A stretch of 64,000 nt of DNA from Zygnema cylindricum. Lineage: Eukaryota > Streptophyta > Zygnematophyceae > Zygnematales > Zygnemataceae. How positions within the stretch are numbered: the first letter of the stretch is position 1; each line of letters opens with the position of its first letter. A model generated the notes under the pieces. That model searched no databases. It saw nothing but the letters and a program-made list of their open reading frames with translations, and was not told the origin of the DNA. The stretch spans positions 370,200-434,199 of the forward strand of contig JBBHKE010000176.1 in assembly GCA_037447655.1 (NCBI GenBank), read 5' to 3'. Both the position numbers and the translations under genes were made by a program. Below, in pieces: positions 27,801-39,037 of this stretch.

Positions 27801-30800
27801 CAGTTTGTGTAATTTAGGTAACAATTCTTGTTATCACAAACAGTTTGTGTAATTTAGATAACAATTCTTCATATTGTGACTGTTTGTGTAATTTAGGTAT
27901 TAATTCTTGTTAGCGCTAACTGTTTGTGTAATTTAGGAAACAATTATTGTTATCGCAAACCGTTTCTGTAAGTTAGGTAAAAATTCCTGTTATCGTTAAC
28001 AGTTTGTGTAAGTAAGATAACAATTCCTATTATCGATAACAATTTGTGTAATTCAGGTTACAATTCATGTTATCGCTTATTGTTTGTGTAATTAAGGTAA
28101 CAATTCTTGTTATCGCTAATTGTTTGTGTAAATTAGATGACAATTATTGTTATCACTAACTTTTTCTGTAATTTAGGTAACAAGTCTTGTTATCGCTAAC
28201 TGTTTGTGTAAATTAGATAGCAATTCCTGTTATCGCTAATAGTTTGTGTACTTTAGATAACAATTCCAGTTATCGCTAATTGTTTGTGTAAGTTAGGTAA
28301 CAATTTATGTTAGCGCAAATAGTTTGTGTAATTTAGGTAACAATTCCTGTTAGCGCTAACTGTTTGTGTAATTTAGAAAACAATTATTCTTGTTATCGAT
28401 AATTGTTTATGTAATTTAGGTTATAATTCCTGTTATCGCTAACAGCTTGTGTAATTTAGATAACAATTCTTGTTATAGCTAAATGTTTGTATAGGTTAGG
28501 TAACCATTTTTGTTAGCGCTAATAGTTTGTGTAAGTAAGATAACAATTCTTGTTATCGCCAACTGTTTTAGTAATTTAGGTAACAATATTTGTTATTGCT
28601 AACTGTTTGTGTAATTTAGGTAAAAATTATTGTTAGCTCTAACAATTTGTGTAAGTTAGATAACAATTGCTGTTAACGCTAACTATTTGTGTAATTTAGG
28701 TAACAATTCTTGTTATCCCTAACAATTTGTGTAATTCAGGCAATAATTCCTATTATTGCTAACAATTTGTGTAATTTAAGTAACAATTATTGTTATACTT
28801 AACAGTTTGTTTAATTAACATTACAATTCTTGTTATCGCTAACTGTTTTTGTAATTCAGGTAACAATTCTTGTTATCGCTAACAGTTTGTATAATTTAGG
28901 TAACAATTTCTGTTATCGCTAATAGTTTGTGTAATTTAGGTAAAAATTATTGTTATCGCTAACTGTTTGTGTAATTTAGGTAACAATTCTTGTTATCGCT
29001 AACTGTTTCTGTAATTTAGGTAACAATTCCTGTAATCGCTAAGAGTTTGTGTAATTTAGGCAACAATTTCTGTTATCGCCAATAGTTTGTGTAATTTAGG
29101 TAACAATTCTTATTATCGCTAACTGTTTGTGTAATTTAGGTAACAATTTTTGTTATCGCTAATTGTTTGTGTTATTTAGGTAACAATTCTTGTTATCCCT
29201 AACAGTTTGTGTAATTAAGATTAGAATTGTTGTTATCGCTAACAGTTTGTGTAATTTAGATAACAATTCCTGTTATCATTAGCTATTTCTGTTATTTAGG
29301 TAACAATTTTTCTTATCGCTAACAGTTTGTGTAATTTAGGTTACAATTCTTGTAATCTCTAACAATATAAGTAATTTAGGTAACAATTTCTGTTATCGCT
29401 AAATGTTTGTGTAATTTAGGTAAAAATTCTTGTTATCCCTAATTGTTTGTGTAATTTAGGTTACAATTTTTGTTATCGCTAATTGTTTGTGTAATTTTGG
29501 TAACAATTCCGGTTATTGCTAACAGTTTGTGTAATTTAGGTAACAGTTCTTATTATCCCTAACAGTTTGTGTAATTTAGATTACAATTCTTGTTATCACT
29601 AACAATTTGTGTAATTTAGTAACTATTTTTGTTATCGCTAACTGTTTTTGTTATTAAGGTAACAATTCCTACTATCGCTATTAGTTTGTGTAATTTAGGT
29701 AACAATTCTTGTTATCGCTAACTGTTTGTGTAATTTAGGTAAATATTCCTATTATCGCTAACTGTTTGTGTAAGTTAGGTAACCATTCTTGTTAGCTCTA
29801 ACAATTTGTGTAAGTTAGATAACAAATCATGTTATTGCTAACTATGTGTGTAATTTAGATTATAATTTATGTTATTCGCTTTCAATTTGTGAATTTTAAA
29901 TAATAATTATTGTTAGCGCTAACTGTATCCATAATTTAGGTAACAATTCTTGATATCGCTAACAGTTTGTGTAATTTAGGTTACAATGCTTGTTATCGCT
30001 GTAATTTAGGTCAAAATTCCTGTTATCACAAACAATTTTGTAATTTAGATAACAATTTCTGTTATCGCTAAATGCTTGTGTAATTTAAATAATAATTCTT
30101 CTTATCGCTAAATGTTTGTGTAATTTAGGTATTAATTCTTGTTAGCGCTTACTGTTTGTGTAATTTAGGAAACAATTATTATTATCACTAACCGTTTGTG
30201 TAAGTTAGGTAAGAATTATTGTTATCGCAAACTGCTTATATAATTTAGGTAATAATTATTGTTAGCTCTAACATTTTGTGTAAGTTAGGTAAGAATTCCT
30301 ATTATCGTTAATAGTTTGTGCAAGTTAGATAACAATACCTATTATTGATAATAGTTTTTGTAATTTAGGTTACAATTCTTGTTATCGCTAATTGTTTGTG
30401 TAATTTAGGTAACAATTTTTGTTATCGCTAATTGTTTGTGTAAATTAGATAACAATTATTGTTATCGCTAACTTTTTCTGTAATTTAGGTAACAAGTCTT
30501 TTTATTGCTAACTGTTTGTGTAAATTAGATAACAATTCCTGTTACCACTAAATTTTTGTGTAATTTAGATAACAATTCCTGTTATCGCTAACTGTTTGTG
30601 TAATTTAGGTAACAATTCCTGTTAGCGCTAACTGTTTTTGTAATTTAGAAAACAATTATTGTTATCGCTAACTGTTTTTGTAATTTAGGTAACAATTCCA
30701 GTTATCGCTAACTGTTTATGTAATTTACATATCAAATCCTGTTATTGCTAACATTTGTGTAAGTTAGGGCACTGTTCTTGTTAGCGCTAAGAATTTGTGT

Positions 30801-31980
30801 AATTTAGGTAACAATTCCTGTTAGGGCTAACTGTTTTTGTAATTTAGGTAACAATTGTTTTTATCACTAATTGTTTGTGTAATCTAGGTTACAATTCTTG
30901 TTATTGCTAATTGTTTGTGTAATTTAGGTAACAACCCGTATTATCGCTTACAGTTTGTGTAATTTAGATAACAAATCTAGTTATTGCTAACAGTTTGTGC
31001 AAGTTAGATATCAATTCATTTTAGCGTTAACAGTTTGTGTAAGTTAGGTAACATTTCCTGTTATCGCTAACTATTTGTGTAATTTAGGTAACAATTCTTG
31101 TTATCGCTAATTGTTTTTGTAATTTATGTAACAATTCTTGTTTTCGCTAACAGTTTGTGCGATTTAGGTTAAAATTCATGTTATCGCTACTTGTTTGTGT
31201 AAGTTAGGTAACCATTCTTGTAACAGCTAACAGTTTGTGTAATTTTGGTAATAATTCATGTTATCGCTAAAATTTTGTGTAAGTTAGGTAACCATATTTG
31301 TAAGCGTTAATAGTTTGTGTAAGTTAGATAACAATTCTAGTTATCGCTAATAGTTTGTGTAATTTAGGTCATTATTCTTGTTATCGCTAATTGTTTGTGT
31401 AATTTAGGTTACAATTTTTGTTATCCCTAACAGTTTGTGTAATTTAGATTACAATTCTTGTTATCGCTAATAGTTTCTGTAATTTAGGCAACAAGTTTTA
31501 TTATTGCTTAATGTTTGTGTAATTTAGATTACAATTCTGGTTATCGCTAACAGTTTGTGCAAGTTAGATATCAATTCATTTTAGCGCTAAAAGTTTGTGT
31601 AATTTAGGTAACAATTCTTGTTATCGCTAACAATTTCTATAATTTAGGTGAAAATTCCTGTTATCGCTAAAAGTTTGTGTAATTTAGGTAACAATTCTTG
31701 TTATCGCTAATTGTTTTTGTAATTTAGGTAACAATTCTTGTTTTCGCTAACAGTTTGTGCAATTTAAGTTAAAATTCATGTTATCGCTAATTGTTTGTGT
31801 AAGTTAGGTAACCATTCTTGTAAGTGCTAACAGTTTGTGTAATTTTGGTAATAATTCTTGTTATCGCTCAAAGTTTGTGTAAGTTAGGTAACCATATTTG
31901 TTAGCGCTAATAGTTTGTGTAAGTTAGATAAAAATTATTGTTATCGCCAACTGTTTCTGTAATTAAGATAACAATTCTTG

Positions 31981-32852
31981 TGTAGGAGCAGCAGTAGTAG
32001 TAGAAGTAGACATGATACTCACTCAGAAGCTATCAAGAATCTTACCAAAGAGCTGTTTTCAAGTGCTCACCAATTCTTGCAAAAAGATCCAAACCTCACA
32101 AAACTATATCAGAATATAGAGTAGCATAAACACTTACAACTCTTAAAGTTTTAGCAGAATTGACCAGACAACACTCATGATGTAATACTTAGAAGTTTCC
32201 CAAAAACTGTCTGCAATTTTACTACTTCGAAGTCTGGATACATAAAAAGCTCTAAGTCCTAAGTCTTATACTTTCAGTGTTCAATCGCCGATACAAGTGT
32301 ACCTGAGAGGTACGTCTAAAATCAACCCACCTACTGAGATTTGCGTGTTCCTAATCGTGCCAACACAATCTACCATCGTACAGTCAATATTACTCAGAAC
32401 GTATATTAAGTGATTGTAGAAATACTTGTCGGCTAAGTCACTTGTGATACTCTTATGAATCTCGTTCGTTGACTTGATTCATATCAATTGGAACTGCGTT
32501 ATCCCGTATTGGATCACATTCACATCATCCGCGGGTATGGTGTCGCGCACCGAATCATATCCAAGATAGCAGCAGGAGCGTTGTCTGTACGGATCATATC
32601 CAAAGTAACCGCAGCTGCGTTTGTCTTTTCTTTGTCGCAGTTTTGCAGCTGCGCTGCTCTCTCTGCATTGCAGCTGCGTTGCTGCGTTGCTCTATCAGCA
32701 TAACACCTACGTTGCTCTGTCTGCATAGCAGCAGCGTTGTCCTGTACTGGACTCAAGTGATGACGCATATCTTTATGAAACTTACGCTACAAATTACTAC
32801 CTTTCTACCGTTACACTAATATACCGAGACTTAAAGCTTTCCGAAATCAACA
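31981..32852 (-). repeat. Copia-1 3' LTR (872 bp)
   Basis: It is homologous to 37,196-38,007 along its length. In plus-strand reading it begins TGTAGGAGCAGC directly after satellite sequence and ends in ATCAACA before the polypurine tract. The copy includes the gag start codon region (minus-strand ATG at 32,010-32,012), exactly as in the 5' copy. The inner part (about 32,480-32,760) holds imperfect repeats built on GCAGCTGCGTTG. These account for much of the 60-bp length difference from the other LTR. Confidence 0.85.
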
Positions 32853-32867
32853 CTCCCCTAAAGCTTT
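32853..32867 (-). promoter_or_regulatory. Copia-1 polypurine tract
   Basis: On the minus strand AAAGCTTTAGGGGAG lies directly upstream of the TGTT start of the 3' LTR, the normal plus-strand primer site of LTR retrotransposons. The same sequence precedes the Copia-3 LTR. Confidence 0.8.
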
Positions 32868-33075
32868 AAACTGACTGTATCAGCGCGGCTGCGATGTGGC
32901 ACTTAGTGCATCATGGGAGCATAGCAGCGCAACCATAGCAGCGCAACATAGCAGCGCAGCCATAGCAGCGCAACATGGCATCATAGCAGTGCAGCAAACC
33001 AACTAATCACCTAGGTCCACTACATCCTAATTTTGGGCTATCGCAGCATGGCAGTATCGCAGTGGAGCTATTCAC
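32868..33075 (-). other. Copia-1 3' untranslated region with a short CAGCGCAAC minisatellite
   Basis: This non-coding stretch lies between the pol stop and the polypurine tract. About 32,928-32,992 holds four to five imperfect copies of CATAGCAGCGCAAC-like units. It has no ORF and no other signal that I can see. Confidence 0.6.
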
Positions 33076-35118
33076 CTATTCACCCAATCCTACAGCATTC
33101 CTACAATAGTTCAACTTCGGAGCATGAAGAGCTTTAGTTAGCATATCAACAACCATTCTTGCATCTGGCTGATAACATAATTTGATCACCCTAGAGAACA
33201 CTTTTTCTCTTACAAAGTGTAATCATACATCTATGTGCTTACTCTTGAAGTAATGACCTGGGTTAGAGGCAATGGCAATGGCAGCCTGGTTATCACTCCA
33301 GATCACCTGTGGCCCAACCTGCATGTATCCTAGTTCTTGCAACATGGATTTTACCAATAAGAGTTCTTTGAGGGCCGAGCTTGCTGCCATATATTTTGAC
33401 TCCATTGTCGACTGCGCTGTAACCTTTGGAAGTTTGCTGCTCCAGCAGCACGTTCCGTTCCTAATCTGCAAAACAAATCCCCTGGTGGATTTCCGGCTTG
33501 GCATGTCGCCATAGCTTGCATCACTCCACGTTTGCAGCTTCACTTCTCCTCCGCCTTGCGTCAGTTTGAGGTCTTTTGTTCCTACTAAATATCTTTAGAC
33601 TCTTCTTGCTGCATCAAAATCAGATTTTCTCGGATTCTCTAAACTTCTGCTCAGTATCCAAACTACTACAGCAATGCAGCAATGTCAGGGCAGGTACAGT
33701 TCATGAAATATATTAAGCTTCCCACTATTTGTCTATAAGGTATTAGTGTCATAGGATCATTCTCCCCTGACTCTAAATACTCGGTAACAATCACACCTGG
33801 TTCTGTCTCTTCTCCCTCTAACTTCTGCCGAAACTCCATTGGAGTTAGACATCCTTTTGCCCCTCACATTCCATACTCATCTAACATGTTTCCAATAGCC
33901 TCTTTTTGAGTTAATTTTATTACTTTTTTATTTCAGTCCCTCTCTACCTAGATTCCCAGAATATACTTTGCCTCACTTAGGTCTTTCATCTCGAACCGTG
34001 GGTTTAGAGCTGTTTTGATTTTGTTAATTTCTGCCATTGATTTGCTAATTAATAGTAAATCATCTATATACACCGCTATATATACTATCCCATCCTCACC
34101 CTTTAGAACATAGATAGAGTGATCAGAGATTATCTTTTGAAATCGTAGGCTAGTTAAGAATTCATCAAGTTTCAGATTCGATTGCCTAGGGGCTTGTTTT
34201 AGGCCGTACAAAGATTTTAAAAATTTGCATACTAAGTGCTCTTTTCCTGCTTCTGCATACATTTCAAGCTGCTGCTTATAAATGGTCTCCTCTAGTTCTC
34301 CATGTAGAAAGGATGTTTTCACTTCCATGTGATGTATTTCCATATCTTCTATAGTAGCTAGGGACAGCAAAATCGTAACTGTCGGAAATCTTACAACTGG
34401 AGAAAATGTTTTTTCAAAATCAATTCCGTCCTTTTGATTATACCATTTTGCCACAAGTTTGGCTTTATATCGTTTTATGGTATTATCATGATTTAACTTC
34501 ACATCGAATACCCATTTGCTGGTGAACGCTTTTCGGTCCGAAGGACCGAAGGAAGGTCCACAAGTTCCTATGTCTTAGCTTCCATGATCAACTTCATTTC
34601 ATCGTTTACTGCTTGGATCCAGTGGTTCCGCTCTCGTGATGAGAAGGCCTCTCGAATGGTTGGAGGCTCCGCTGAGGCTGCCGAGTAGGTGAAGTGAGAG
34701 CTTTCTTGCAGGCAACTATTGGACCTTTTTCCCCGCGGAAAATATGAGGCTGAAATTATCGGATCCCTTGCATTACGCTTGTTGCGTTGGTTGCAATCAC
34801 TAGGCATTGAATGCAATAGGTCCGGTTGGAACTGAACTTGTGAAGGAAAATGGAGAATTTTAGACTTCGGTGTTTCCACCGGTGAAGGTCGTATTGTGGG
34901 ACAATTTCATGGATGCAATCTTGAATAACATATTCTTGTACTTTTTGTTGCTTTTCCTGCTCTGTCATCTCAAATAAATCTATCGAGTCTTACTTATCGT
35001 TAATAATGATGTTTCTCGCTACAATTATTTTCTGCCTTTGAACACAAAAAGTCTATAACCCTTTTGAGTGATCATCATATCCAAACGAAATACCTAGTAA
35101 TCATTTCGGTTCCATCTT
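33076..35118 (-). pseudogene. Copia-1 reverse transcriptase/RNase H, broken
   Basis: The reverse transcriptase is clearest at 33,948-34,502: RYKAKLVAK, FSPVVRFPTV, SLYGLKQAPR, then the catalytic YIDDLLL. The first catalytic aspartate region reads MEVKTSFLHG where family members, including Copia-3 here, have MDVKTAFLHG, so an Asp-to-Glu change is visible. RNase H is at 33,223-33,543 (TWSDASYGDMPSRKSTRG, STMESKYMAASSA, DNQAAIAIASNPGH). The expected C-terminus GLGE lies just before the TAG at 33,076-33,078. Frame changes and stops separate the parts, for example between 33,543 and 33,948 and after HIDV. The element can no longer supply these enzymes. Confidence 0.9.
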
Positions 35119-36270
35119 CTATCTATCATTAGATGTATCCAAGATAAAGTATTTACTACCAAATACTTCGAAATAACTAACACATGGTTTTCTACCTTTC
35201 CAGATCTCGTAATGAGTAGTCTCTACTGATCTTGATCTTATCCTATTTTTAATATAAACTGCACAATTTCGAGCCTCAGCCCAGAATTTCGGATCCATAT
35301 TTTTATCTGCAAGCATCGACCAAGAGCTCTTTGTGAGGGTTCTACTTAATCTGTCCGAAACCCCATTTTGTTCCTGTAAATACGGAACAGTCAGAAGATG
35401 ACTTATACCTTCATCAAGTAAAAATGCTTCAAATTCCTTCAAAGTATATTCCCCACCATTGTCTGATTTGAACTCCAAATTTGGTAAGTTATGGAGTTTT
35501 TCAACCCATGCTTTATAGTGTTTGAAGAGACCAAACACTTCGCTCTTGTCTTTCATGAAGTAAACTTTTGTAAACTTGGAAAAATAATCTATGAAGGTGA
35601 CCATATATTTCATCACCCTGGTAGATGGTACCTTCGCAAGACCAAAAACATCAAATTAAATTTTTTGTAAGAGTCTAGTTGACCGATGTTCAGAATCTTT
35701 AGGGAAGGGCAGTTTGTGGATTTTGCCTAAAGCGCAGCCATCACATGTTTTAACCAGCTGATCTGTGATCGATACACCATCTATTTTTCCAGCAACTACC
35801 ATTTTTTTCAAACTATCGTAACTTACATGGCCTAATCTTTTATGCCATAACTCATATGAATGCAAAACACCGGAGTATAAGACATCATTCTCCTTAGTAT
35901 TAGCTATATCCATGCGGTACATTTTGCTACTATCTCTAGTTTTTGTAACTGCAACCTTGCCATTCTTGCTAACAACCTGCTGACCATTTTTCAAATTGAC
36001 CTCAAAGCCTTTACTCTCTACCAAGGACGTAGAAATCAGATTTTTCTTAAAGTCAGGAACAAAAATGACATTGTTAAGGGTCCTTTTAATTGCTTTTTCT
36101 TCTACATCAACTAGCACAGATACATCACCAACAGCATGTGTTTGGGCACTCATCCCACAAACATAATAAATATTTTTCTTCGGCGTCGTTTTCAGATTTT
36201 TGAAGATAGCTTTGTCCTAGCACATGTGAGCTGATGCTCCCGTATCCAATATCCATCCACTGTCATTCGG
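35119..36270 (-). pseudogene. Copia-1 protease-integrase region, broken
   Basis: The aspartic protease active site DSGWILDTGASAHM is readable at about 36,225-36,275 but is followed at once by a stop. Next come a GAG-pre-integrase zinc-binding region (35,656-36,153; ELWHKRLGHVSYDSL and CDGCALGK) and the integrase core (35,119-35,660). In the catalytic triad, the first Asp (FDVFG) and second (SDNGGEY) are present. The third position is Asp (QNGVSDRLSRTL) instead of the usual Glu. A stop replaces the residue before FDVFG. The C-terminal part WAEARNCAVYIKNRI is conserved. Confidence 0.88.
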
Positions 36271-37228
36271 GCCCTCCATTGCCGCTTCCATAGCAAATAA
36301 AAAGTCTTGTCTTGGAGAGACGAAGAAGCCGAAAATAATGCATTTCCACGAGGTGTAGGCCCTTTGAAGCTTTTGTATAACTGACTCTGTTGCCATCCCG
36401 GCCTGTATAAACCAGTTTCGTTAGCCTTTTTTAGCTTAGGACAGAAATTATATCCATGACCTCTCTCACTACAATAGAAACATGCATTTTTGGACTGTCT
36501 ATTTCCACCTTGATTAAACTGTCTGAACTGATTTTGTGAAGTAAACTGATTTCTTTGCTGATTAAACTATCCTTTTCTCTCGAAGTGTGAATTAAAAGCA
36601 TTTACTTGCTCAACATTGAGAATATTAGATGAAGCTTTTTCTTCTAGTAAAATATTAATTGCCAACTGTAAAGTCCAGCTAGCCATGTCTTTCTGTTTGA
36701 GCATATCAGACGCTCCTTTCATACTACGAGGGAGACCCCTCATTAGCAATTTTGCTTCCCGAAACTGAGGAAACACGCCTCCTGCACAAGTATGTGCATC
36801 TACAAGGATAGGAAATTTGTTAGAATAAGTAGCCATTTTACTGCAAGTGTACTTATAGTCCCAAATTTTTCAAGCCAAGACAAGTTCCTTCGGACATTAG
36901 CTTTTTCATAATCATTTTTAAGAGATATCCATATATCAAGTGATTTTGTCATTTTTATCCGTGACATTGGTAAGTCCTTAGATACACAGAATTTCAGAAT
37001 AGACCGAGCCTGAGTATTTTTCTTTGACCATGACGGATCAGATTCATCCAGCAAACCATGCAATATATCGAAAAGATTAACATTCTCAAAGTGAGTCTCC
37101 ACCATATCCGCCCAATAAACATATTTCTCCCCTGGGAAGATAGGAATTCTTGATGATAGGCCGATAACTTGTTTATCTACAACCACCGGTGCAGGTGGAG
37201 GAGTAGCAATAGTAGTAGAAGTACACAT
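36271..37228 (-). pseudogene. Copia-1 gag, broken
   Basis: The start is MCTSTTIATPPPAPV at 37,228. The capsid-like part covers 36,800-37,228 and 36,567-36,836 in different frames (LDIWISLKNDYEKANVRRNL, later ILLEEKASSNILNVEQ), so a frameshift lies near 36,840. Further on, minus-strand translation gives a CCHC zinc knuckle, CFYCSERGHGYNFC, at about 36,445-36,490. The first 11 codons lie inside the LTR as delimited by LTR-LTR homology. The product is the nucleocapsid/capsid precursor of a copia particle. It is not functional as it stands. Confidence 0.85.
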
Positions 37229-38007
37229 GATACACTCTCAGAAGCTATCAAGAATCCAACGAAATATTTGTTTTCAAGTGTTCACCAAATCTTATACAAG
37301 CTACCAAACTTCACAAAGCTCTATCAAATTATAGAGCAGCATAAACACTGACAACTCCCAAAGTTTCAGCATAATTGACCCGACAACACTCAAGATATAA
37401 CACTCAGAAGTTTCCCAAAAACTTTCTGCAGTTTTACTACTTGAAAGTCTGGATACATAAAATGGTCTAAGTCCTAAGTCTTATACTCTCGGTGTTCTAC
37501 CTCCGAAATAAGTGTACCTAAGAGGTACGTCCAAAATCAACCCAGCTACTGAGATGTACGTGTTCCTAATCCTACCAACCCAATCTATCATCGTCAGTCA
37601 ATATTACTCAGAATCTATATTAAGTGATTGTACAAATACTTGTAGGCTAAGTCACTTGTGATACTCTTATGAATCTCGTCCGTTGATATTATTCATATCA
37701 ATCGCAGCTGCGTTGTCCCCTACCGAATAACATTCATATCTTCCGCGGCTGCGCTGTCTCGTATCAAATCATATCCAAGATAACAGCAGCTCCGTTGTCT
37801 GTACCGATAATATCTAAAGCAACCGCAGCTGCGTTGTCTTGTCTGTGTCGCAGCTTCACTGCTTCGATACTCTGTCTGCATTGCAGCTGCGTTGTGATGT
37901 ACTACACTCAAGGTATGACGCATGTTCTTGTGAAACTTATGCTACAAATTACTACCTTTGTGCTATCACACTAATTTAGTGAGACTTAAAGTTTTCCAAA
38001 ATTAACA
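37196..38007 (-). repeat. Copia-1 5' LTR (812 bp)
   Basis: It matches 31,981-32,852. In plus-strand reading it begins TGGAGGAGTAGC and ends ATTAACA. Outside both ends the similarity stops: gag coding sequence lies on the inner side, an unrelated plus-strand copia fragment on the outer side. No standard tRNA-iMet primer-binding site follows the inner end, which is unusual. Confidence 0.82.
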
Positions 38008-39037
38008 AAGCACACAGGTTACCCTTCCCAAAAACAACCACCTATTATGGAGAAAATATTCTAGATTTAGTACACACAGATATTTGGGGACTGGCCAAAG
38101 TGCCTTCACCCGGGGGGAAGAGATTTATGATGAGTGTAACTCATGATTGGTCTCAGTATTCCAGGGTGTATTTTTTGAAAAATAAGTCTGAGGCTCAGGA
38201 ATGTTTCAGACAATATAAAACATGGAGTGAAAAACTCTATGAAACCCAAATCAAGGGAGTAAAGAGTGACAACAGTGGAGAGTATACCTCTATCCAGTTT
38301 AAGGATTTTTAGAGGGAAGATGGAGTCGAACATAAAAAGACAGTTCTAGAAAACTCGGGACAGAATGGGGTAGTTGAAAGATTTAACAAAACACTTAGTG
38401 ATAGTGCTAGAAGTATGTTGTTGGATAAGTAGATAGGAAAAAGGTTTTGGGCTGAAGCAATGAACTGTGCTAATTTCCTCAAAAATAGAGTTTTTACTTT
38501 AGCAGTAAAAAGCCAAACACCTTATAAGAGATTGACCGGCTGAAAACTTTACATATCCCACTTAACGGTTTTTGGCAATCAAGTGTTCAGTCTAGATACA
38601 GATCAGTCTAATTGGAAGCTAGATCCTAAACAAAAACCGGGGTACTTATTAGGAAATGATGAGGATGTAAAAGGATACAAAGTTTATGATCTAAAAAGGG
38701 AAGATATAATCTTAGTAAAGCATCTAGTAGCTATGGATGAAGGAAAGTCCGTGGATCCCTTCAAGTATACAAAGTCGATAAAAATCAGATTTGAGTCAGA
38801 AAATTCAGATGAATTTGAGCTTCCTAACTATCCTAGTTTTAGAGAAGATGACACTCTTAAAGGTACAAATCAGACCGAGAAGGACTCGGCCGGTGGATAT
38901 TCCAGTGATTACTCTACCCAAAACGGAAGACGTGGTGGAAATTGAATCAAAATCGTTAACAGGGGAGAAGCCGAGATTGTTCAAAAGACCCACGGGAACC
39001 ATCTATTCCGGCCACAGATTTTGAGAGAGGAAGGAAA
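38008..39037 (+). pseudogene. Copia-2, integrase fragment of a plus-strand copia element
   Basis: The readable protein starts at the end of the GAG-pre-integrase region (KHTGYPSQKQPP) and runs through the integrase core. It shows the first Asp in LVHTDIWG, the second in KSDNSGEYTS and the Glu in QNGVVERFNKTL, all intact. The frame is broken by stops after FKDF (38,310-38,312), after LLDK and after LTG. The tail MDEGKSVDPFKYTKSIKIRF closely resembles Copia-4 (MDEGKSLDPFKYTKKIRISF), so it belongs to that family. Both ends are truncated: on the left by Copia-1, on the right by an LTR in the opposite sense. Confidence 0.85.

Larger units (their letters stand above)
1..31980. repeat. 40-bp satellite array, about 800 head-to-tail copies
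   Basis: The array is uninterrupted from the left edge to 31,980. The same phase returns every 40 bp, and a typical unit can be read from 555 onward. Units are AT-rich (about 30% G+C in the common form) and all point the same way. Each unit has a core TAACAATTCTTGTTATCGCT, then a TAACAG/TAACTG block, a GTTTGTGTAA block and a TTTAGG linker. Most units differ from the common form by a few substitutions or 1-bp indels. No long ORF exists, because 40 is not a multiple of 3 and each unit carries stop codons. I see no foreign insertion inside the array. Centromeric or pericentromeric satellite is the natural reading but is inferred only from size and form. The array continues beyond the window. Confidence 0.97.
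31981..38007 (-). mobile_element. Copia-1, decayed Ty1/copia LTR retrotransposon
   Basis: On the minus strand the order is 5' LTR (37,196-38,007), gag, protease, integrase, reverse transcriptase, RNase H, polypurine tract, 3' LTR (31,981-32,852). Integrase before reverse transcriptase defines Ty1/copia. Coding regions are broken by frameshifts and stops. The left end abuts the 40-bp satellite. The right end abuts a plus-strand copia fragment, so no target-site duplication can be matched and at least one flank has been rearranged. The LTRs start TG and end CA at the points where the homology stops. Confidence 0.9.

Noticed and set aside
1-31980. CRISPR-like array
   Set aside because: The repeats are contiguous with no unique spacers, and the context is eukaryotic.
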